Below are positions 52,828-61,421 of a stretch of DNA of 64,000 nt, in pieces. Each line of letters opens with the position of its first letter. Within the stretch, counting starts at the first letter, position 1. The stretch spans positions 2,548,461 to 2,612,460 of the forward strand of contig NZ_CH672395.1 of NCBI RefSeq assembly GCF_000152985.1, read 5' to 3'. This stretch comes from Leeuwenhoekiella blandensis MED217 (GTDB lineage Bacteria > Bacteroidota > Bacteroidia > Flavobacteriales > Flavobacteriaceae). A program made the position numbers and the translations under genes. Below the pieces are notes generated by a model, which had not been told where the DNA came from, did not search any database, and worked only from the letters and a program-made list of their open reading frames with translations.

Positions 52828-54894
52828 CTACTTCAACTTCTTGTTGTCTAAACCTAGACCTTTCGCCAAGTTGAATAGATTACTGAACAAGGTCTGCTCT
52901 TCAGAATCGTGAGAACGTTCTTTAAGATGCATCAGCAAGTTCGCTATGGTCAAGTTTTTAATGTCCTCGGAAGAAACACCATACTTGTCTGCAAATTCTT
53001 TTACTTTTTCAAGCAAATTTCCTTTGACATCATCGCTACCAAGAATTGCATTTTTTACATCCTGTATATTGCTACTATTCTCTACTAAACGATCGTATCC
53101 TTTAGCCTTTGTGATCTGACCAATAATCTGATCGAAGAACATCGTCTCGCCACCAACAATATCAATTTTAGCAGCTTTAAGTGCATCTCCTATCACCTGA
53201 GCCTGAGCATCGGCAATATCTTTCTGAATGTTGATATGTGCTAAGTCAACTTGCAATTCTTTATCCAGACGTAGTTTGAACTCTTCGTGTTCTTTACCTA
53301 CACCGTCTAGTTTCTTCATTGCATTTGCTTTTTCTTCGATACCGGCTGCATCTGCCATCGCTTTTTCTTTGATCACCGCAGCTTCGGCAAGACCGTCTTT
53401 GCGCTTCGCTTCAGCTTTAGCTTCCATACCGGCAGCTTCCGCCTTCATTTTCTTCTCAATGATTGAAGCTTCAACAACTCCCTGACGCTCATTGGCATCT
53501 GCCTTGGCGTGCATTACTTGCGCTTCAGACATACCCACAGTTGCTTCTTCTTTTGCTTGCGCTTCTGCAAGAATCTTACGCGCCTGTGCTTCTTTCTCAG
53601 AAGCTTCTTTATGCGCAAGTGCCTCGATATTGATTTCTTCAGCTTTTTGCTTAGCCGCTTCTTTTTGAGCTTCTGCAGCTTTTATCGTCTTAATAAGATC
53701 TTCTTGAGCATTAGCTTCTGCGATGGTGATTTTTACTTGCTTCTCACGATCTGCAGTTTTAAACGCCTGAATATCCTTCATACTCTCCTGCTCTTCAACC
53801 ACGCCTTTTTCTAGCATCACGCGATCACGAATCACATCTTGAATATTCTTCTTCTCCACTTCAACTACCTTCTCTTTCTCAATCTGAGCCAAGGTTACTA
53901 CGCGCTCTCTTTCGGTAGCTTCGAGTAGACGATCTTTTTCAACGCGCTCGGTTTCTACAGCATCGGTGCGTTGCTTATTTTTAGCAGCGACAATGATCTG
54001 GCGCTCCATATTTTCTTCAGCAACTTTTACCTTTTCCTGCGTCGCAATACGTGCAGTTTCTGACTTGAGACGTTCTTCTTCTGCAACTTTCATCGTTTCA
54101 GCCTCTTCACGGGCTTTGATGTTTGCAATTTCACGTTTTTGCTGCTCTTCTTTTTCAGCCAATTGCTTATCAAGCTCTAAGATCGCTTCACGTGCTTCGA
54201 CATCCTGCTTACGTATGGTTTTTTCCTCATCACGCTTGATCAGGTTTGCTTTTACGTTTTGAACCGCAGTTAACTCAGTGATTTTCTTAATCCCTTCTGC
54301 ATCAAGAATATTGTCTGGTTTTAGATGGGTAACCGGTGTTTGCTCTAAAAAGTCAATGGCGCAATCTTCTAAGGTATACCCGTTAAGATCTGTACCAATG
54401 ATATCTACAATCTCATCACGAAATTCCCGTCGTGCCTCGTACAATTCTATAAACTGGAATTTCTTACCTACGGTTTTTAATGCCTCAGAAAACTTGGCTT
54501 CAAAAAGATCTTCAAGGGTTTCTATACGAGAAGCACGGGCAACACCAATGGTCTGCGCTACTTTTTTGATATATGAAATGTCGTTATTTACTCTAACGAA
54601 GAACGCCACTTTAATGTCGGCCCGCATATTGTCTTTACAGATAAGCCCTTCTACGCCCAATCTTTCGATCTGGATTTTCTTTACAGAAACATCCATAATT
54701 TCCACTCTGTGAAAAACCGGGACAACATAAAGTCCTTTATCGGTAGCCACTTTAGTACCTCCAAAACCGGTACGGATAAGCGCCTGTCCTTGATGGACTT
54801 TCTTGTAAAACATCGCGATAATCGCGAAATAAACGATGATTAAGAACAAAAGCACTCCTAATCCAATTCCAATAATTGGTAAAACTTGATTCAT
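52828..54894 (-). CDS. Flotillin/SPFH-family protein (YqiK-like)
   Basis: The 688-residue protein starts with one transmembrane segment (LGVLLFLIIVYFAIIAMFY) and a SPFH/Band-7 domain (about 30-200; MRADIKVAFFVRVNNDISYIKKV). Residues about 230-580 are a long, Ala/Glu-rich coiled coil with many AEA/EKA repeats. The C-terminal part has a helical bundle with QIIGQITKAKGYDRLVE. It fits the YqiK/flotillin type, which organises membrane microdomains and is repeatedly found next to PspA and YqiJ-like genes. It begins 16 bases after the YqiJ-like gene and is separated from the ATPase gene only by the GIY-YIG insertion. Confidence 0.92.
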   Translation of the reverse strand: MNQVLPIIGIGLGVLLFLIIVYFAIIAMFYKKVHQGQALIRTGFGGTKVATDKGLYVVPVFHRVEIMDVSVKKIQIERLGVEGLICKDNMRADIKVAFFVRVNNDISYIKKVAQTIGVARASRIETLEDLFEAKFSEALKTVGKKFQFIELYEARREFRDEIVDIIGTDLNGYTLEDCAIDFLEQTPVTHLKPDNILDAEGIKKITELTAVQNVKANLIKRDEEKTIRKQDVEAREAILELDKQLAEKEEQQKREIANIKAREEAETMKVAEEERLKSETARIATQEKVKVAEENMERQIIVAAKNKQRTDAVETERVEKDRLLEATERERVVTLAQIEKEKVVEVEKKNIQDVIRDRVMLEKGVVEEQESMKDIQAFKTADREKQVKITIAEANAQEDLIKTIKAAEAQKEAAKQKAEEINIEALAHKEASEKEAQARKILAEAQAKEEATVGMSEAQVMHAKADANERQGVVEASIIEKKMKAEAAGMEAKAEAKRKDGLAEAAVIKEKAMADAAGIEEKANAMKKLDGVGKEHEEFKLRLDKELQVDLAHINIQKDIADAQAQVIGDALKAAKIDIVGGETMFFDQIIGQITKAKGYDRLVENSSNIQDVKNAILGSDDVKGNLLEKVKEFADKYGVSSEDIKNLTIANLLMHLKERSHDSEEQTLFSNLFNLAKGLGLDNKKLK

Positions 54895-54910
54895 TTTTTG
54901 ATTGATTTAT

Positions 54911-55630
54911 TTAGTCGTTATAATTCTGTACGAGGTAAAAATTCTGATCTTCAGAATGTTTGATAATTAATACGGTGCTGCCGTAGGTCAACGGTTCTCC
55001 GGTAAGGGATTTTACATAAATAGACATAGAATTGCCGTCTGCAAGCACTTCGGCATTGCCCATTTTTTCTCCGCTAATACTAGAAAGTAAAGTTGCTTTA
55101 CGCCCCAAATAGTCCACAGCCACGTCACCGTCTTTATTAAGATGTCTGAAAAAACCTTTAAATGGTGTCGTAAATAATTTGTTGACTATTAACGCCGGAA
55201 AAAATGCAATTAACATTATCGCAAAGCCAAAAACCGAATCATAGGTCATTGTAAGGGCCGTTGTTAATGTCGTCATCAACCACCAGATAAATATCCAGCA
55301 GGTGAACGTAAACATAAACGGAAGCCCAACGAAATTGAAATAGATCAGAAAAATCTGCCAACCTTTAAGCGGCTTACGGCGTTTGCCTACAACATTTTCT
55401 TTTGTCACCTCAACATTTGAGACATCTTCAAAATCCATATTGCCGCCTTCTAAACCGGTATCAAGATCTACATCGGCGTCGACATCTACATCGACATCTA
55501 CGTCAATATCCAAGTCAAAGTCGATCCCGCCGATCATCGTAACGACCCAATACAGGATTAAGATAATAAGCAATATAGACAGTACAATATTGACTTCTGA
55601 AAAGAGTACTTCTGTTAAGGTTGCATCCAA
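54911..55630 (-). CDS. YqiJ-like inner-membrane protein with alternating-Asp segment
   Basis: This 239-residue protein has an N-terminal helix (residues 14-35) followed by a run with 11 Asp residues alternating with hydrophobic residues (residues 37-57). Two further membrane segments lie near 90-145. A C-terminal OB-fold-like beta domain (GDVAVDYLGRKATLLSSIS to FYLVQNYND) follows. It matches the YqiJ/DUF1449 pattern. Start is a TTG at 55630 because no ATG is in frame nearby; pspA ends 2 bases upstream. It probably works with the flotillin in the membrane. The Asp segment is unusual and could bind metal ions or reflect repeat slippage. Confidence 0.82.
   Translation of the reverse strand: MDATLTEVLFSEVNIVLSILLIILILYWVVTMIGGIDFDLDIDVDVDVDVDADVDLDTGLEGGNMDFEDVSNVEVTKENVVGKRRKPLKGWQIFLIYFNFVGLPFMFTFTCWIFIWWLMTTLTTALTMTYDSVFGFAIMLIAFFPALIVNKLFTTPFKGFFRHLNKDGDVAVDYLGRKATLLSSISGEKMGNAEVLADGNSMSIYVKSLTGEPLTYGSTVLIIKHSEDQNFYLVQNYND
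55460..55522 (-). repeat. Imperfect 6-base coding repeat (Asp-Val units)
   Basis: The DNA encoding residues 37-57 of the YqiJ-like protein consists of degenerate GAC-GTx-like 6-base units. Codons vary between units, so protein sequence is more regular than DNA. This argues for selection on the product rather than recent slippage. Confidence 0.7.
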
Positions 55631-55632
55631 TG

Positions 55633-56352
55633 TTATCCCTGGTTTTTAGAGTCATCAAGACCCAATTGTGATTTCAATTTTTCTAGTTCATCATCAGCTT
55701 TAGCTGTAGTCGTATCAGCGGCCTTATCCAGCTCATCATCAATAGATTTTGAAGCATCTGCAATATCCCCATAAGCTTCGGCCAGCGCTTCTTCCTGAGC
55801 TACTTTATCTTTCATACGCTCTAGCATAGAAACAGTTCCTGTACTGTCTAATTCTGCCATTTGCTTATTTAAATTCTTTGTGGCATTACTCACTTTCACG
55901 CGTGCTTTAAGCGTTTTGAGTTCGTTTTCCCATTTGCTGATATTCGATTTTATATTTTGAATATTCTTTTGCAACTGTTCTACATTTCCGTCAAACTTTT
56001 CAGATTCAGCCTTGGCTTGATCAACTTGTTTTTGCGCCTCTTCCTTCTTTATCAAAGCTTCCTTTGCAAGACGATCTGCTTCAGCTGCATCCATTTGTTT
56101 ATTATGCGCTTTCTTAAGAATCACGATTGCTTTGCTCTGGTAATCTTCAGCTTTATCTTGAAATTGTTCCTGATCGTTTTTTGCTCTAATTGCAAGTGCT
56201 TTAACCTGCGCCAGAGCTTCAAGACTTTTATCTAGATCTTGCTTCATATCTCGAATTCCCTGCTCAGTTAATTTGATCGGGTCTTCCATATTATCGATTG
56301 CGGAGTTGGCTTCTGCTTCCCCTATTTTGAATAAGCGTTTAAATATGTTCAT
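55633..56352 (-). CDS. PspA/IM30 family protein
   Basis: The 239-residue protein is an ESCRT-III-like PspA/IM30 homologue. Residues 1-55 contain the amphipathic N-terminal helix (NIFKRLFKIGEAEANSAID) and the opening of the coiled coil. The rest is mostly alpha-helical, rich in Lys, Glu and Gln, with LKARVKVSNATKNLNKQMAEL near residue 150. It would bind and stabilise the inner membrane under stress. It sits after the YbjN-like gene (12 bases) and before the YqiJ-like gene (2 bases). No PspF or PspB/PspC is present, so this is a non-enteric type of Psp module. Confidence 0.93.
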   Translation of the reverse strand: MNIFKRLFKIGEAEANSAIDNMEDPIKLTEQGIRDMKQDLDKSLEALAQVKALAIRAKNDQEQFQDKAEDYQSKAIVILKKAHNKQMDAAEADRLAKEALIKKEEAQKQVDQAKAESEKFDGNVEQLQKNIQNIKSNISKWENELKTLKARVKVSNATKNLNKQMAELDSTGTVSMLERMKDKVAQEEALAEAYGDIADASKSIDDELDKAADTTTAKADDELEKLKSQLGLDDSKNQG

Positions 56353-56364
56353 GAGTTCTAAAGT

Positions 56365-56760
56365 TTAATATTTTGAAAATTCTATTATTTTATCTGAATA
56401 TTCACTCATCAATAAACTGAGTGAATTAAGGGAGCCTTCGAGTTCGTTTAAGTCCATATTCTCGATTTGAAGCGTATCTCTAAAGATTACTTTATCACCA
56501 CTTTCATTTAAAACAAAAGCACCGTGAATGATATCTCTATTCTTTTGTAACAGGCTTTTAAGGACTTTTTCTGAGTGATTATTTATTTTGAAAATAAATT
56601 GCTCCAGAATTAGAATGGGTGGAGCAACTCCCAAAATCAGGTTTTTAATTCCTGAATTTTCTTTCTGAACTACAAGTATTCCATCTTCAGGATTTTGAAA
56701 ACTGATATTAAAGTCCAGTTCGAGTAAATAATCTTTGGTTATATGAAAATGATCTTTCAT
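56365..56760 (-). CDS. YbjN/CesT-like (DUF2170-like) small protein
   Basis: The 131-residue protein has the strand-helix pattern of the YbjN/type III chaperone-like superfamily and recalls DUF2170 (YjfI). Segments include ISFQNPEDGILVVQK, LEQFIFKINNHSEKVLKSLLQ, then HGAFVLNESGDKVIFRDTLQIE and a C-terminal helix ELEGSLNSLSLLMSEYSDKII. It heads the PspA/flotillin operon and has no signal peptide. YjfI-like proteins commonly precede PspA homologues, which supports the assignment. Chaperone activity is an inference from fold type only. Confidence 0.7.
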   Translation of the reverse strand: MKDHFHITKDYLLELDFNISFQNPEDGILVVQKENSGIKNLILGVAPPILILEQFIFKINNHSEKVLKSLLQKNRDIIHGAFVLNESGDKVIFRDTLQIENMDLNELEGSLNSLSLLMSEYSDKIIEFSKY

Positions 56761-57025
56761 CTTTTTGGTTACAAGTTGTTAAGAATTTCTAAAAGTTAAT
56801 AATACGAAAACTAGTTTTTAATTGTTCATATTACGCTAATTATTATTGTTAACAATGAATGAATTAATACTACCATAATGTTCGATTTTTTGATTAGTGA
56901 TTTCTTGATTGTCTGCAAAAATGAAAATGAATACTAAAAAAAATAGCAGACATTATTATTTTTTGCTAATATTGTTAGGTAAATATAATGAATATTTTAT
57001 TTATTGCAAATATTATTAGCAAATT
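56761..57025. promoter_or_regulatory. Divergent regulatory region with palindromes
   Basis: This 265-base AT-rich region separates the divergent XRE gene and the PspA operon. It has ATTGTTAACAAT (56845-56856), a perfect 12-base palindrome, and CTAA-N5-TTAG at 56966-56978. TTTGCTAATA (56962-56971) and its inverse TATTAGCAAA (57014-57023) form a 10-base inverted pair, and the second reaches 2 bases from the XRE start. TTGC-N11-GCAA spans 57004-57022. GTCTGC and GCAGAC (56911-56916, 56946-56951) form another distant pair. No consensus -7 element was found. The palindromes are candidate XRE operators. Confidence 0.6.
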
Positions 57026-57781
57026 ATGTCGTTTTTTGGAAAAAATATTAGAAAGATTCGTAGCGTAAAAACGCTAAGTCAACAGGCTTTTGCAGAGTTA
57101 TTTGACTTAAAAAGAGGCACTTTAGGCGCATATGAAGAAGGAAGAAGTGAACCAAAGATCGAAACTATAATTAAAATTGCTAATTATTTTAGCATACCTA
57201 TAGATGATCTGCTAACTCGAGAACTTACCGTCAATGAATTGCTGAAATTTAAAAGTTCGTTGTCAGAAATGCACGAGTTATCCCATCCTGAAAGCTTTGT
57301 TCAGGTACCTTGTATTACAGAAAAAAATAAAGACGAGTATCTCGAAAACTATAAGAATAAAAAATTCTTAGAAGAAATGATTCAGGTTACTTTACCCATA
57401 GAAAACAATGAAACTATGCGCGCTTTTGTGGTAACTAACCTAGAAATGACCAAGCAAAATCAGGGCTTCTTTCCTAAAGACATCGTTTTTGGAACCTTAG
57501 TAAAAAAAGACCATTACAAAAATATCGAAGACGGCACTGTGGTATTAGCACATACAAAAAGTCAACTCATATTGCGTAAAGCCTATTTATTGGATAACAC
57601 ACTTGTTTTGAAGGCAGAACATCAAAACATTGACGACTTGAACTTTGCGCTTTCAGAAATACTAGAACTATGGCAAATTACTTCTGTATATCAAAGACGA
57701 ATTAACCCTATTAATTCTGGTATTGAAGACAAACTGACTATGCTCGAAAAAGAATTCGCCAAATTAAGAAGTCAAATATAA
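57026..57781 (+). CDS. XRE-family regulator with LexA/S24-like C-terminal domain
   Basis: The 251-residue protein has an N-terminal helix-turn-helix (residues 5-62; SQQAFAELFDLKRGTLGAYEEGRSEPK). The C-terminal domain (about 95-225) has the S24/LexA outline: FVVTNLEMTKQNQGFFPKDIVFG and TVVLAHTKSQLILRKAYLL. The catalytic serine position in the GDSM-type motif is Glu140, and the lysine site is not clearly preserved, so self-cleavage is unlikely. It is divergent from the PspA/flotillin/ATPase operon and flanked by palindromes. It is a likely local regulator and may repress its own gene because one palindrome lies at its start. Confidence 0.88.
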   Translation: MSFFGKNIRKIRSVKTLSQQAFAELFDLKRGTLGAYEEGRSEPKIETIIKIANYFSIPIDDLLTRELTVNELLKFKSSLSEMHELSHPESFVQVPCITEKNKDEYLENYKNKKFLEEMIQVTLPIENNETMRAFVVTNLEMTKQNQGFFPKDIVFGTLVKKDHYKNIEDGTVVLAHTKSQLILRKAYLLDNTLVLKAEHQNIDDLNFALSEILELWQITSVYQRRINPINSGIEDKLTMLEKEFAKLRSQI

Positions 57782-57797
57782 AAGGACGTAAGCTGTT

Positions 57798-58760
57798 TTA
57801 CTCAGCAGCTTCAAGTTCTAAATCACTTTTTGCTTGCTGTACGCGTTCTTCTTTCAACTTTTGACGCATTTGTTTTATGGTGAGCGTGCTTCCGTCGTGG
57901 CTCCATCCCGGTGGGCCAAAGGCATACATAAACTTATGCTTCAGTTTGGGCGAGCGTTTCATATCGTTCCAAATATCTTTATACTCGTGGGTTAGTATAA
58001 CCAACGGGTTGTAACTATCTGGTGATTTAGTAACTCCATATTCAATTTCGATTTCCTCGTCAAATTCTTTGAAGGTTCCAAATACCCGGTCAAAAATATT
58101 AAGAAAGCCACCGTGGTTTTTATCCATATACTCCAAATTCCGGGCGTGGTGCACTTGGTGCATTGTGTGGGTGTTAAAAACCTTATCAATGATTCCTAAC
58201 TTCGGTATATATTGGGAATGCAACTGAAATTGCCACAATGCTTCGATACCTAAACAAACCACAAGCATTTCTGGCGGAAAGCCTATTGCGACAATCCAAA
58301 CGTAGAATAAAGGTTTGTAGAAAATAGTAAACCACCCATTCCGCACTGCGGTACCTAGATTGAAATTTTCTGAAGAATGATGTACGATATGAGCTGCCCA
58401 AAAAAAGCGAACCATATGATTCTGGCGATGAAACCAATAATAAGAAAAATCATCTGCCAACTGACAAAGAATCCAAACATACCAGGCATAACCAAAGGAT
58501 TCCCAACCAAAAATGTTGGTACGCACCCCATCAACCATTGGATTAAAAACATCGTAAACCCAGTTGAATAGCAAAATTACGGTCACGGTTTTTATCAAAG
58601 GCGCAATAAGTGTAGAGCCTATTCCCATAGTCAAACTTGCGCCAAGATCCTTCCAATTGTATAATTCGTCGTGATCGTGATGCTTGCTGTAGGTAAGCTC
58701 TACTAAAATGAGGCCTAAGAAACAAGGAACTCCGTATATTAACGGGTTTGTAAAATCCAT
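57798..58760 (-). CDS. Sterol desaturase / fatty acid hydroxylase family protein
   Basis: The 320-residue membrane protein belongs to the fatty-acid-hydroxylase superfamily. Clusters of histidine ligands for the di-iron centre are HRQNH, HIVHHSSEN and HTMHQVHHARN, together with the distal region FLNIFDRVFGTF. At least three hydrophobic segments precede and separate these. A cytoplasmic C-terminus is charged. In Bacteroidota such proteins are thought to hydroxylate lipids or carotenoids, but no pathway is visible nearby. It is convergent with the XRE gene, 16 bases apart. Confidence 0.92.
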   Translation of the reverse strand: MDFTNPLIYGVPCFLGLILVELTYSKHHDHDELYNWKDLGASLTMGIGSTLIAPLIKTVTVILLFNWVYDVFNPMVDGVRTNIFGWESFGYAWYVWILCQLADDFSYYWFHRQNHMVRFFWAAHIVHHSSENFNLGTAVRNGWFTIFYKPLFYVWIVAIGFPPEMLVVCLGIEALWQFQLHSQYIPKLGIIDKVFNTHTMHQVHHARNLEYMDKNHGGFLNIFDRVFGTFKEFDEEIEIEYGVTKSPDSYNPLVILTHEYKDIWNDMKRSPKLKHKFMYAFGPPGWSHDGSTLTIKQMRQKLKEERVQQAKSDLELEAAE

Positions 58761-58994
58761 AAAGTTGGTTTGATGATGGTCGAGATTTGTATTTTTTTGG
58801 ACCCAATATTATACTGTGGTCACTTAAATACTAAAAAGATTTTTTTGTAAATACCTCAAAATATGAGGCGTTTGTTCCAAAAATAACCTTTAGAACACAC
58901 AAACCAAGAGAAATAAGGTTAAACCCTTAAAAATTGCGATAAATCTTGTGTATTTATACGAAAACTAAAAAGAATCAGATCAAATCGTGCTTTT

Positions 58995-59786
58995 TTATAG
59001 CTTTTTAGCTTCTTCCCAAAAGGTATCCATTTCACCCAACGTCATATCTCGAAGCGCTTTATTGTTTTCTTTTGCCTTTTGCTCTAGATATTGAAAGCGT
59101 TTTATGAACTTTTTATTAGTACGCTCCAGAGCACTTTCGGCATCTACTTTTAAGAAACGTGCGTAATTGATCATAGAAAACATCACATCACCAAATTCTG
59201 CCTCGATCTTTTCCTGATCTCTAGCTTCAATCTCTACTTGAAGTTCCGCGAGTTCTTCTTGTAATTTTTCAAAAACCTGATGTGGTTCTTCCCAGTCAAA
59301 CCCTACCCCTGCAACTTTATCTTGAATTCGGCTTGCTTTTACAAGAGCCGGTAACGAGCGTGGCACACCTTCTAAAACAGATTTTTTACCTTCCTTCAGC
59401 TTTAAATTTTCCCAATTGCGTTTGACATCTTCTTCATTTTCTACATCAACATCGCCATAAATATGTGGGTGTCGAGAAATGAGTTTTTCGCAAATGCCGT
59501 TAGCAACATCTGCAATATCAAAGTCATTAGTCTCGCTTCCTATTTTAGCATAGAAAACAATATGAAGCAGCAAATCGCCCAACTCCTTTTTCACTTCCTC
59601 AAGATCATTATCAAGAATAGCATCGCCCAATTCATAAGTCTCTTCGATCGTAAGATGCCTAAGACTTTGTAAGGTTTGCTTGCGGTCCCACGGACACTGT
59701 TCCCGAAGTTCATTCATAATAGTTAGCAATCGATCAATGGCTTTTAATTGAGTTGCTCTGTCATTCATAAGGCTAGTATTTTGCAA
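58995..59786 (-). CDS. mazG: Nucleoside triphosphate pyrophosphohydrolase
   Basis: MazG hydrolyses non-canonical and canonical NTPs to monophosphates. The 263-residue protein has two all-alpha MazG domains. The first contains EQCPWDRKQTLQSLRHLTIEETYELGDAI and ELGDLLLHIVFYAKIG. The second contains QEELAELQVEIEARDQEKIEAEFGDVMFSMINYARF. The metal-ligand EExxE and ExxD patterns are present. A hairpin terminator at 59807-59835 precedes this gene's start, separating it from the upstream DUF5606 gene. Confidence 0.95.
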   Translation of the reverse strand: MQNTSLMNDRATQLKAIDRLLTIMNELREQCPWDRKQTLQSLRHLTIEETYELGDAILDNDLEEVKKELGDLLLHIVFYAKIGSETNDFDIADVANGICEKLISRHPHIYGDVDVENEEDVKRNWENLKLKEGKKSVLEGVPRSLPALVKASRIQDKVAGVGFDWEEPHQVFEKLQEELAELQVEIEARDQEKIEAEFGDVMFSMINYARFLKVDAESALERTNKKFIKRFQYLEQKAKENNKALRDMTLGEMDTFWEEAKKL

Positions 59787-59806
59787 TGAAATAGGTTGAA
59801 ATAAAA

Positions 59807-59835
59807 AATCCTTCAGTAAAAGTACCGAAGGATTT
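59807..59835. terminator. Hairpin terminator between DUF5606 gene and mazG
   Basis: AAATCCTTC (59807-59815) and GAAGGATTT (59827-59835) pair exactly, with further weak pairing inside and A/T runs on both flanks. On the reverse strand it is downstream of the DUF5606 stop. Confidence 0.75.
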
Positions 59836-59858
59836 GTATATTTTAGTTGTATTTGCGA

Positions 59859-60284
59859 CTATTCTTCTTCGTCTGCTTTTGCAGGTTCAGCAGGCGCTTC
59901 AGCAGTTTCTAGTAAATCATTTGCTTGAAGCAAATTGTACCACTGAATCACTTTTTTCATATCGCTTGCATATACACGATCTTCATCAAAATTAGGCAGC
60001 ACATCAAAAAAGTATGCTTCTAACTCATCTTTAGCAACCTTGTGGCTAATCGCCTTCTCGCCGTTTTCTTTTTCAGCAATTTTAGCAAAAACATCACGTA
60101 AAGGTACCTCGCCATCTAAAGTATAAATAGAAATTTCTGAAAGCACACTCACATTATGACGCAATCCTACCGGTATTTTTTTTCCGTCAGTTAATGATTC
60201 TGCAATAAAACCAGAACGCGTTTGCGCTCGCAAATGATATAATCCCGGTTTTCCTGAAATTGAAACTATTTTATCTAGACTCAT
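59859..60284 (-). CDS. DUF5606 protein
   Basis: This is a 141-residue protein of the Bacteroidota family DUF5606. SLDKIVSISGKPGLYHLRAQ opens the conserved N-terminal domain, GLRHNVSVLSEISIYTLDGEVPL follows, and the tail is acidic with repeated Ala-Glu-Pro. No activity is known. It lies between def and mazG on one strand; a terminator separates it from mazG. Confidence 0.88.
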   Translation of the reverse strand: MSLDKIVSISGKPGLYHLRAQTRSGFIAESLTDGKKIPVGLRHNVSVLSEISIYTLDGEVPLRDVFAKIAEKENGEKAISHKVAKDELEAYFFDVLPNFDEDRVYASDMKKVIQWYNLLQANDLLETAEAPAEPAKADEEE

Positions 60285-60398
60285 AGTATGTATTTTATCC
60301 TTAAACGGATTTTTAAGTGGTTTATTCTAATTTTAAAGGCGGCAAATATCTAGGCTCTTTTTGAATTTTCAAAATTTAAACCGCCTGCAACATCTTTT

Positions 60399-60989
60399 TT
60401 AACGTCCTTTTTTTACTGCCGGAAATCGCATACGGTAATCTGCATTCACTTTTCCTTTACTAATTCCGGCGAGTTTACTTTTAATAATGCGCTTTTTAAG
60501 ACTGCTCAATTTATCAGTAAACAAGATTCCTTCAATATGATCATACTCGTGCTGAATCACGCGCGCAAGCAACCCATCAAATTCTTCTACGTGCTCGTTA
60601 AAATCTTCATCCTGATATTTGATCTTGATGATGGGACATCTAAACACATCTTCATTAATCCCGGGAATACTGAGACAACCTTCGCTAAAAGCCCATTCAT
60701 CACCGGTTTCTTCTAAAATCTGCGGATTAATAAATGCTTTTTTGAATGTTCTCAAACGCTCTTGTTCCTCATCAGAAAGATCTTCGTCGTCTGCAAAAGG
60801 GGTCGCATCAACTACAAATAATCTAATCGCTTTGCCTATTTGCGGAGCAGCAAGGCCCACCCCACTAGCGCCATACATAGTTTCAAACATATTGGCTACA
60901 AGCTCCTTTAGCTCAGGATAATCTTGAGGAATTTCTACTGCTTTTTTGCGTAAAACCGGATCGCCGTAAGCAACTATAGGTAATATCAT
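60399..60989 (-). CDS. def: Peptide deformylase
   Basis: Def removes the formyl group from N-terminal fMet. The 196-residue protein shows all three motifs: GVGLAAPQIG at 43-52, EGCLSIPG at 103-110 with zinc ligand Cys105, and QHEYDHIEGILF with His147, Glu148 and His151. An insertion of acidic residues (about 66-80) between motifs 1 and 2 is typical for Bacteroidota. It lies 27 bases after ruvX. Confidence 0.97.
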   Translation of the reverse strand: MILPIVAYGDPVLRKKAVEIPQDYPELKELVANMFETMYGASGVGLAAPQIGKAIRLFVVDATPFADDEDLSDEEQERLRTFKKAFINPQILEETGDEWAFSEGCLSIPGINEDVFRCPIIKIKYQDEDFNEHVEEFDGLLARVIQHEYDHIEGILFTDKLSSLKKRIIKSKLAGISKGKVNADYRMRFPAVKKGR

Positions 60990-61016
60990 TTTTAAACTTT
61001 TTAGTTATACTTCAAC

Positions 61017-61421
61017 CTATTGATACAAATAGGTTTGAAGAATAATCGTAGCACTTATTTCATCAAGAAGCGCCTTATTTTTTCTTTGTTTCTTTTTCAA
61101 TCCGCTGTCTAGCATGGTCTGTGCCGCCATCTTTGAAGTAAACCGCTCATCAACTCTTTTGATTGGGATCGAAGTAATTTTTTCTAAACTTTCGCGAAAT
61201 TTCAATATTTCAGCTTCTACGTGAGAAGCTTCGTTATTCATTCGTTTGGGCTCTCCTAATAAGATGAGTTCTACGTTCTCTTCAGCAAAGTATTTTTTCA
61301 GAAAATCGAGAAGCTCTTTTGTGTTCACCGTTGTCAATCCTGAAGCGATTAGCTGCAGCTCATCGGTCACAGCGATGCCCGTTCTTTTCGTTCCAAAATC
61401 TAATGCCAGTATTCGCCCCAT
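61017..61421 (-). CDS. ruvX: Putative pre-16S rRNA nuclease / Holliday junction resolvase-like YqgF
   Basis: The protein of about 134 residues has the RNase H-like fold motif RILALDFGTKRTGIAVTD with the first catalytic-type Asp, a central LILLGEPKRMNNEASH and the C-terminal VDERFTSKMAAQTML with another acidic residue. The start at 61421 (MGRILALDFG) is chosen over an in-frame ATG at 61430, which adds three residues. YqgF/RuvX is implicated in 16S rRNA maturation. It precedes def on the same strand, 27 bases apart. Confidence 0.93.
   Translation of the reverse strand: MGRILALDFGTKRTGIAVTDELQLIASGLTTVNTKELLDFLKKYFAEENVELILLGEPKRMNNEASHVEAEILKFRESLEKITSIPIKRVDERFTSKMAAQTMLDSGLKKKQRKNKALLDEISATIILQTYLYQ

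Noticed and set aside
53228..54262. Repeated AEA/EKA codons as a CRISPR-like or satellite repeat.
   Set aside because: Repeats are protein-level coiled-coil heptads in flotillin; the DNA units are neither identical nor regularly spaced.
54278..54712. 144-codon open frame on the forward strand.
   Set aside because: It lies opposite the flotillin gene. It is a by-product of Ala/Glu/Lys codon composition in the coiled coil and has no features of its own.
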